NCBI RefSeq assembly: GCF_002157355.1
Contig: NZ_LYMK01000016.1
Location: 62,001 to 126,000, forward strand
Direction of reading: 5' to 3'
Source: Variovorax sp. JS1663
Lineage (GTDB): Bacteria; Pseudomonadota; Gammaproteobacteria; Burkholderiales; Burkholderiaceae_C
Length of the DNA: 64,000 nucleotides
Below are positions 58,743-64,000 of the stretch, piece by piece. Below the pieces are notes generated by a model. It searched no databases and had not been told where the DNA came from. It saw nothing but the letters and a program-made list of their open reading frames with translations. The translations under genes and the position numbers were made by a program. Positions within the stretch are counted from its first letter, which is position 1. Every line of letters begins with the position of its first letter.

Positions 58743-59888
58743 ATGGCAGAAACCACGGCCCGCACGGGCCTCACGCCCCAGCAATGGGACGACAAGTTCT
58801 TCACCGAGTACGTACGGGCCAACCGGTTCAAGAAGTACATGGGGATGGACCCCTCCAACGTCATCCAGGTCAAGGAAGACCTGACCCGCAAGCCGGGCGA
58901 TCGCGTGACCTTCGCGGCCGCGCGCTCTCTCGGCGGCGGCGTCACCGGCAACACCGTGCTGGAAGGCAACGAGACCGAGCTCGACACGCGCTCGCTGACC
59001 GTCGCCGTCTCGCCGCTGCGCAATGCGGTGGTGGTCACGGACTGGGATGACCAGAAATCCGCCATCGACCTGCGCGATGCGGCCCGCCCGGCGCTCAAGA
59101 CCTGGTCGCTGGAGAAGATGCGCGAGGACTGCATCCGCGCGTTCAAGTCGGTGCCCAACGCCGCCGGCGACATGGTGTCGTGGGAAACCGCGACCGCTGC
59201 CGAGCGCAACGCCTGGCTGGTGGCCAACGCCGACCGCGTGCAGTTCGGCGCCTTGGTGGCCAACGGTTCGTCCGGCGTCGCAGCGACCGCCCTGGCGACG
59301 ATCGACAACACGGCCGACAAGCTCTCGGCCGCCCTGGTGTCGCTCGCCAAGCGCCGGGCCCAGCAGGCCAAGCCGCGCATCACGCCGACGCGCACCAAGG
59401 AAGAGGACGAAGAGTGGTTCGTCTTGTTCTGCAACCCGCTGTCCTTCCGCGACTTCGCGCTGGACCCGGTGGTGGTGCAGGCCAACCGCGACGCACGTGT
59501 GCGTGGCGTCGAGACCAATCCGCTCTTCACCGGCGGCTCGCTGGTCTGGGATGGCGTGATCGTGCGCGAGATTCCGGAAATGGGTCTGCCGCTCGCGCCG
59601 TCGGCCACGTCCATCGGTCAGGTGGGCGGCATCCTGGCGGGCGCAGGCACCGCCGGCATCGACGTCGGCTTCAACTTCCTGTGCGGCGCGCAAGCGCTCG
59701 GTGTGGCCTGGGCCCAGCGCCTGAAGACCACCACGGATGTGCGCGACTACGGCTTCCGTCACGGCGCCGGCGTGCAGGAGATCCGCGGCATCGAGAAGCT
59801 GATGTTCGGCACCGGTGCGTCCGACCGCCAGAACCTCGTGCAACAGGGCGTCTTCACGCTCTTCACCGCGGCTGTCGCCGACGCCTAA
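58743..59888 (+). CDS. Major capsid protein (N4 gp56-like/DUF4043)
   Basis: A 381-residue protein. AETTARTGLTPQQWDDKFFT opens it, and GDRVTFAAARSLGGG and SPLRNAVVVTDWDDQKSAID follow, typical of N4-gp56-like capsid proteins with the HK97 fold. A strong GAAGGAGCC ribosome site is present, fitting high expression. Head assembly with the preceding scaffold is expected. Confidence 0.88.
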   Translation: MAETTARTGLTPQQWDDKFFTEYVRANRFKKYMGMDPSNVIQVKEDLTRKPGDRVTFAAARSLGGGVTGNTVLEGNETELDTRSLTVAVSPLRNAVVVTDWDDQKSAIDLRDAARPALKTWSLEKMREDCIRAFKSVPNAAGDMVSWETATAAERNAWLVANADRVQFGALVANGSSGVAATALATIDNTADKLSAALVSLAKRRAQQAKPRITPTRTKEEDEEWFVLFCNPLSFRDFALDPVVVQANRDARVRGVETNPLFTGGSLVWDGVIVREIPEMGLPLAPSATSIGQVGGILAGAGTAGIDVGFNFLCGAQALGVAWAQRLKTTTDVRDYGFRHGAGVQEIRGIEKLMFGTGASDRQNLVQQGVFTLFTAAVADA

Positions 59889-59900
59889 GGAGCAAACGAC

Positions 59901-60341
59901 ATGGCAACTTTCAACGCAACCAAGGTGTCGAGCGCTGCGGCGCTCGCAGTGCCGGGCATCGGCGATGGCCAGGGCCCGAAGGTCATCTCGGCGACCTTCG
60001 CGGGGACTGCTGCGCTGGCCCTGAACGACGTCATCCAGTCGCCGGTGATCCAAAAGGGCTCGGTGATCCTGGACGTGATGATCTTGGTCAACGACCTCGA
60101 TTCGAACGGCGCGCCGGCGATCACGCTGGACGTCGGCTACGGCGGGGACCCGGACTACTTCATCGCCGCGTCCACGGTGGGCCAGGCGGGCGGCGTGGCG
60201 CGCGCGAGCGCGCTCACCGCTGAGCCGCTGGTGCTCGCCGACAACGACACCATCGACGTGCTGGTGAAGGCCGGCCCGGCGACCGGTGTGGCCACGCCGC
60301 GCGTGACCATCACGGTCCTGTTCATGCCCCCGAACGCCTGA
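59901..60341 (+). CDS. Hypothetical head protein, possible decoration protein
   Basis: A 146-residue, beta-rich protein of regular composition (PKVISATFAGTAALALNDVI, then SVILDVMILVNDLDS). It follows the capsid gene by 12 nt with AAGGAGC in front. A capsid-stabilising role is suggested by position only. Confidence 0.65.
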   Translation: MATFNATKVSSAAALAVPGIGDGQGPKVISATFAGTAALALNDVIQSPVIQKGSVILDVMILVNDLDSNGAPAITLDVGYGGDPDYFIAASTVGQAGGVARASALTAEPLVLADNDTIDVLVKAGPATGVATPRVTITVLFMPPNA

Positions 60342-60377
60342 TAGGAGCGGGCGGGGGCAACCCCGCCCGATTTGCCC

Positions 60378-60668
60378 ATGCAGATCAAATTCATCGGCGT
60401 GCCCGGCGAAGAGCACGCATCCATCCGCCAGTACGGCTACGACTTCCCGATGGGCGAGTTCGTGGACGTGACCGACGAGCGCGCGGCCGCCAAGTTGGCG
60501 AACCATCCGCACTTCAGCGCGAAGGCCGAGTCGAGCGATCAGCCGCTACCGCCCCGCGAGGAACTGGTGGCCAAGGCCGCCGAGCTCGGCATCGAGTACG
60601 ACAAGCGCCTGGGCGACAAGAAGCTCGCCGCGTTGATCCTCGAGAAGATGAGCGCCAACCTGGCGTAA
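60378..60668 (+). CDS. Hypothetical virion protein (96 aa)
   Basis: A 96-residue protein. The first half (MQIKFIGVPGEEHASIRQYG, VTDERAAAKLANHPHF) is like the small phage domain that recurs after capsid genes; the second half ends in a helix-extended-loop-helix (LVAKAAELGIEYDKRLGDKK), similar to Rho-N/HeH domains. ATG 60378 is chosen over TTG 60372. Confidence 0.65.
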   Translation: MQIKFIGVPGEEHASIRQYGYDFPMGEFVDVTDERAAAKLANHPHFSAKAESSDQPLPPREELVAKAAELGIEYDKRLGDKKLAALILEKMSANLA

Positions 60669-60674
60669 CCGCGC

Positions 60675-61004
60675 ATGGCCACCCTGAACCAACTCGGCAC
60701 GCGCGTCCTGCAGATGCTGGAGGTGCTGGCCGCCAACGAGGCCGCCGACCCGGCGGACCTGGCCGTGGTCGTCCAGAAGCTGAAGGCCGCGCACTACGCG
60801 TTCCGGGTTCAGGAGTTGGCCGCGTGGACGCTGAACGACATCCCCGACTTTGCCGAGGAGCCCTACGTGCTGATGGCAGCGTTCCTTGCCGCCGCAACCT
60901 TCTCGGTTGCGCCGAACGCAATGTGGCCGATGCAGGCCACCACCGAACTGCAACGCGCGGCGAACCTCCCCGCCGCTGACACCACCCCGGCGGAGTACTT
61001 CTGA
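60675..61004 (+). CDS. Head-tail connector, P22 gp4-like tail accessory factor (probable)
   Basis: A 109-residue helical protein (MATLNQLGTRVLQMLEVLAA). It occupies the place of gp4 between the capsid and gp10-like genes in P22-like phages. P22 gp4 is longer (166 residues), so the call rests mainly on position and helical content. Its stop shares a base with the next start. Confidence 0.5.
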   Translation: MATLNQLGTRVLQMLEVLAANEAADPADLAVVVQKLKAAHYAFRVQELAAWTLNDIPDFAEEPYVLMAAFLAAATFSVAPNAMWPMQATTELQRAANLPAADTTPAEYF

Positions 61005-61354
61005 TGGACATCCGCGTCGCGCTCAACGGCACGAAGCGCCGCAACCTGGAGCTGTTCGCGCTCGACGAGGTGACGCTGAACGTGACGGTGTACGCCGCCG
61101 ACGGCGACGCCGCACCCGTGGCCGTCACCAACCTGGTGATGCGCACGTGGCCGGACGACTTCACGGTGCCTGTAGGCCAGCAGTTCACGGTCCCGGACAC
61201 CTGTCCCGGCCGCCGCTGCTACCGCCTGCAGGGTGACATTGCGGGCGTCGCCACCACGCTTGCCTACGGCGTCATGCGCATCCGCGGCGGCGAGAGCGAG
61301 CAACTCGGAGGCAACGACTACGGCTGGCGCTGGCCCTATGGGGGTTGGTGGTGA
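61004..61354 (+). CDS. Hypothetical virion protein (116 aa)
   Basis: A 116-residue, beta-rich protein (DIRVALNGTKRRNLELFALD, then VTNLVMRTWPDDFTV), ending with aromatic WRWPYGGWW. Unknown; probably a small connector or adaptor. It overlaps the gp10-like start by GTGA. Confidence 0.62.
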   Translation: MDIRVALNGTKRRNLELFALDEVTLNVTVYAADGDAAPVAVTNLVMRTWPDDFTVPVGQQFTVPDTCPGRRCYRLQGDIAGVATTLAYGVMRIRGGESEQLGGNDYGWRWPYGGWW

Positions 61355-62787
61355 ACCGCAACGCGACCGACAACATGAAGCCCATCAAGGGCTTCGTGGG
61401 CCCGGCCTACGTGGACCCGGCGCTCAAGGCGAGCAACCAGCGCTGTATCAATCTCCTGCTGGAGGTGTCGCAGAACGAGGAAAAGACGCCCATCAAGCAC
61501 ATCGGCGTGCCGGGCCTGCGCGATCTCGCGACCATCGGCACCGGGGCCACCAAGAACTACATCGAGGTCAACGGCGAACTGTATGGCGCCGTCGGCCTGA
61601 ACTTCGGCCGGATCGAGTCGGACCTGGCGACCTTCACGCCGCTGGGTTCGTTCTCGGGCACCGGGCGCATCACCCTGGTGGACAACGGCCTGCAGGTGCT
61701 GGTGATCGATGGCTTGTCGGGCTTCGTCTACGACATCGCGGCCATGACCTGGACGCAGATCACCGATCCGGGCTTTGTGTACGGGGCCACGCAGGCCGAC
61801 TTTCAAGACGGCTACGGCATCGTCGCGCTGCCGAATAGCCAGCAGTTCGGCATCAGCGGGCCCTACAACTTTCTGGCCTGGGACGCCATCGATTTCACGT
61901 CGGCCGAGGGCTTGCCCGACAACGTCTCGACGGTGGTGAGCAATCACCGCATCCTGCATGTGCTCGGCACCGGGACGCTTGAGCTCTTCTTCAACGGCGG
62001 CGATGCCACGTTCCCATTCGTGCGCATTGACGGCGCGTTCTACGAGGTGGGCTGCTCGGCGCCGTACTCGGCCGCGGTGGCTGATGATTCGGTTTTCTGG
62101 CTCGGCAACAACTCGGAAGGCGCCCTGGCCGTCTACCGCATGCAGGGGCAGACCCCGCAGCGGATCAGCACCGTGGCGCTGGAGCGCGAGCTCGCGCAGT
62201 ACTCGCGCATCGATGATGCTTTCGCCGTCGGCCTGGACATCGGCCGGCACCCGATCTACATCCTGACCTTCCCGACGGAGGACAAGACGTGGTGCTACAA
62301 CGCGCACTCCGGGTCGTGGCTGGAATGGTTGGAGTGGGTCGGCCCGAGCTTCCATCGCTACCGCCTGAACTGCCTGGCCAAGGCCTACGGCAAGATGCTG
62401 GTGGGCGACTATCGCGACGGCCGCATGTACGAGCTCACCTTCGACGAGCAGACCAATGGAGGCGATCCGATTCGCGCGCTGCGCACCACGCCGAACATTG
62501 GCAAGAACGGCCGGCGGTTGAAGCACCAGCGCCTGGAGATCCTGATGGAAACCGGCGTTGGTGCGCTGACGGGCCAGGGCTACGACCCGCATGTGTCGCT
62601 GCGCTGGTCCGACGACGGCGGGCGCACCTGGAGCAACGAAGTTTCGCGCCCGATCGGCAAGATGGGCGAGTACAAGACGCGCGTGGTCTACAACCGCCTG
62701 GGCCAGGCGATCGACCGCGTTTACGAGATGACGATCACCGACCCGGTGCAGCGCGCAATCCTGGGCGGCCTGCTGAGCGTGGCATGA
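61351..62787 (+). CDS. P22 gp10-like packaged-DNA stabilisation protein (tail hub)
   Basis: A 478-residue protein, almost equal to P22 gp10 (472). KPIKGFVGPAYVDPALKASN and RCINLLLE at the N-terminus and the beta-propeller-like repeats (FGISGPYNFLAWD, WLGNNSEGALAVYRM, WSDDGGRTWSNE) are characteristic. It plugs the portal and carries the tail spikes. GTG at 61351 forms a GTGA overlap; in-frame TTG 61345 or GTG 61348 are alternatives. Confidence 0.88.
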   Translation: MNRNATDNMKPIKGFVGPAYVDPALKASNQRCINLLLEVSQNEEKTPIKHIGVPGLRDLATIGTGATKNYIEVNGELYGAVGLNFGRIESDLATFTPLGSFSGTGRITLVDNGLQVLVIDGLSGFVYDIAAMTWTQITDPGFVYGATQADFQDGYGIVALPNSQQFGISGPYNFLAWDAIDFTSAEGLPDNVSTVVSNHRILHVLGTGTLELFFNGGDATFPFVRIDGAFYEVGCSAPYSAAVADDSVFWLGNNSEGALAVYRMQGQTPQRISTVALERELAQYSRIDDAFAVGLDIGRHPIYILTFPTEDKTWCYNAHSGSWLEWLEWVGPSFHRYRLNCLAKAYGKMLVGDYRDGRMYELTFDEQTNGGDPIRALRTTPNIGKNGRRLKHQRLEILMETGVGALTGQGYDPHVSLRWSDDGGRTWSNEVSRPIGKMGEYKTRVVYNRLGQAIDRVYEMTITDPVQRAILGGLLSVA

Positions 62788-63149
62788 AGCAACTCGAGCG
62801 CCCCCGCATCGGCCAGCCCATCGCGACGGTGGAGAAAGCCGGCGAAGGCCTGGTGGCCAAGGCCAATATGTGGCTGCAGCAGTACCTGCGCCAGGTCGGC
62901 CGTAACCCGGTGAACGCCATCACCACCCCGGCGGTTGGCGCCTCGCCCTTCGTTTTCGAGAACGCCGGGGACTTCGACGTCGATGCCGTGGTGAGCGGTG
63001 GCACGGTCTCGGCCGTGTCGATCAGCCGCGACGGCATCGCTTACTTCCCGCTGGCCAGCGCCACGGGCACCACCGTCCGGCTCAACCCGGGCGACTTCCT
63101 GCGCATCACTTACTCGGTGCTGCCGACCCTCACGCTCATCCCAAGGTGA
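62784..63149 (+). CDS. Hypothetical tail-associated protein (121 aa)
   Basis: A 121-residue protein. A helical start (VEKAGEGLVAKANMWLQQYL) leads into beta strands (DFDVDAVVSGGTVSAVSISR) and a C-terminal strand. Unknown; probably a virion component. ATGA overlap with the gp10-like gene. Confidence 0.62.
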   Translation: MKQLERPRIGQPIATVEKAGEGLVAKANMWLQQYLRQVGRNPVNAITTPAVGASPFVFENAGDFDVDAVVSGGTVSAVSISRDGIAYFPLASATGTTVRLNPGDFLRITYSVLPTLTLIPR

Positions 63150-63151
63150 CC

Positions 63152-63688
63152 ATGAAACCCATCAACATCTGGACCGCACGCTGTGGCCCCGACACGCGCG
63201 GAATGCTGGTGCTGCAGCCCTGCGGTGAGCTGGCCCGCATGACGCGCCGGCAGCGCATCGTGGCGTTGCAGAGCGCCATGGAGGAAGGTATCCAGCGCGG
63301 GGAACTGATCGACGTGATGAGCGAAGTCCGGATCGAACATCAGCACATCGACGGCGTCTACATCCGCACGATGCACCTGCCGGCTGGGAGAGCGATCGTC
63401 GGCAAGATCCACAAGCACAACCACTGCGCGATCCTGCAGCGCGGCCGCGTGACCGTTTTCACGGAGTGGGGACGCGAGGAATTGGAAGGCCCGCAGACCT
63501 TCACGTCACCCGCTGGTGTGAAGCGGGGCATCCTGGCACACACCGACACGGTGTGGACCACGATTCACGCGACCGATGAGACGGACCTGGACCGCATCGA
63601 AGAGCAGATGATCGCCAAGAGCTATGCCGACTTCGATGCTTTCGCCGAGGAGAACGAAGCCATGCTTACCAATCGGGTGCTGCAATGA
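63152..63688 (+). CDS. Phage cupin-fold protein
   Basis: A 178-residue protein. HLPAGRAIVGKIHKHNHCAI followed by LQRGRVTVFTEWG and FTSPAGVKRGILAHTDTVWTTIH reproduces the two cupin motifs, with His residues in the first (H-x-H) and in AHTDTVW. Found occasionally among short-tail phage structural genes; role unknown. GTG at 63146 overlaps the previous stop; ATG 63152 after AAGGTG is chosen. Confidence 0.7.
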   Translation: MKPINIWTARCGPDTRGMLVLQPCGELARMTRRQRIVALQSAMEEGIQRGELIDVMSEVRIEHQHIDGVYIRTMHLPAGRAIVGKIHKHNHCAILQRGRVTVFTEWGREELEGPQTFTSPAGVKRGILAHTDTVWTTIHATDETDLDRIEEQMIAKSYADFDAFAEENEAMLTNRVLQ

Positions 63689-64000
63689 GTTGGATCGCTC
63701 TTGGGGTTGGTGTTGCTGGCTCGCTGATCGGCGGGTCGATGCAGGCAGATGCTGCGAGCGACGCCGCGGCCGGGCAACAAGCCGCATCGCAGATGGCGAA
63801 CCAGCTGCAGTTGGCGATGTACAACAACAACGTGGCTCTGCAGGCCCCCGCCATCAACACCGGCAACGCAGCGCGCGACCGGCTCTCCTTCCTGCTTGGC
63901 CTGTCGGGAACTGGCTTCAGCAATTCCACGCTGCCGCAGGTCAACCCGTCGAGCATCTACAGCGGCCCGTCCACTGCCTTTGCCACCTCGCAGCCCAGCA
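63685..64000 (+). CDS. Possible DNA ejection protein, N-terminal part (cut by right edge)
   Basis: The first 105 codons. SWIALGVGVAGSLIGGSMQA is a glycine-zipper hydrophobic segment, followed by an Ala/Gln-rich helix and a Ser/Asn-rich region. Such glycine-zipper starts are typical of P22 gp7/gp16/gp20-type ejection proteins and of other phage internal virion proteins. ATGA overlap with the cupin gene. Confidence 0.6.
   Translation, partial: MSWIALGVGVAGSLIGGSMQADAASDAAAGQQAASQMANQLQLAMYNNNVALQAPAINTGNAARDRLSFLLGLSGTGFSNSTLPQVNPSSIYSGPSTAFATSQPS

Larger units (their letters stand above)
37305..64000. mobile_element. P22-like prophage, right end outside the window
   Basis: It begins at the tRNA 3' fragment next to integrase and excisionase genes. 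Leftward early genes, an immunity switch, rightward replication genes, a Q-type control region and a head/DNA-packaging module follow in lambdoid order. Portal, scaffold, capsid, gp4-like and gp10-like genes indicate a short-tailed P22-like particle. Tail spike, lysis genes and the second attachment site would lie to the right. Confidence 0.93.

Overview
The window is high-GC DNA of betaproteobacterial type. The expansion of Bug-family periplasmic binding proteins, the malonate decarboxylase operon and the PaoABC-like oxidoreductase point to Comamonadaceae (Variovorax/Acidovorax/Ramlibacter-like). The taxonomic guess is inference; no rRNA gene is present. It splits into a chromosomal, mostly catabolic part (1 to about 37.3 kb) and a P22-like prophage (about 37.3 kb to beyond the right edge).

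Chromosomal part. 1-3.9 kb: an acyl-CoA synthetase (cut by the left edge) divergent from an AraC-type regulator, then a Bug-family binding protein. 3.9-6.9 kb (minus): a PhaE-like subunit, a short PhaC-like PHA synthase, a GNAT acetyltransferase and an SDR dehydrogenase. 7.2-11 kb: a three-subunit periplasmic molybdenum aldehyde oxidoreductase (PaoABC-like). 11.1-21.9 kb: a catabolic island with a PaaI thioesterase, a beta-keto acid cleavage enzyme, two fumarylacetoacetate-hydrolase proteins, a cupin, a TetR regulator, two binding proteins, an extradiol-type VOC protein, a Rieske ferredoxin, an MFS carrier and an FAD monooxygenase. Four copies of a 17-bp imperfect palindrome (CGATACG-N3-CGTATCG) sit in its two divergent promoter regions and probably define the TetR regulon. 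22-27.6 kb: LysR, a DapA-family lyase, Bug, an ornithine-cyclodeaminase-family reductase and an aldehyde dehydrogenase, resembling a hydroxyproline-type pathway. 27.7-36.2 kb (minus): a complete malonate utilisation locus, mdcR, a MatC-like permease and mdcA-C-D-E-G-B-H.

Prophage. At 37305 a tRNA 3' end (T-arm, acceptor strand, CCA) abuts an integrase gene: the left attachment site. A leftward early operon runs from a promoter at about 45.3 kb down to integrase. It is almost entirely linked by 4-nt ATGA overlaps and includes an ORF6N/ORF6C antirepressor, ribbon-helix-helix regulators, an SGNH-hydrolase lipoprotein and a 27-residue membrane peptide. A CI-like repressor that lacks the S24 catalytic serine faces a Cro-like gene at about 46.05 kb. 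Rightward genes encode a CII-like protein, a replication initiator with four internal iterons, small early proteins and a Q-like antiterminator followed by a promoter and an intrinsic terminator in lambda pR'/tR' style. Late genes follow: small and large terminase, P22-type portal, a repeat protein, scaffold, major capsid protein, head-tail connectors, a gp10-like tail hub and a truncated possible ejection protein. Lysis genes, tail spikes and the right attachment site lie outside the window.

All assignments come from reading the sequence and recalling family signatures; no database search was run.
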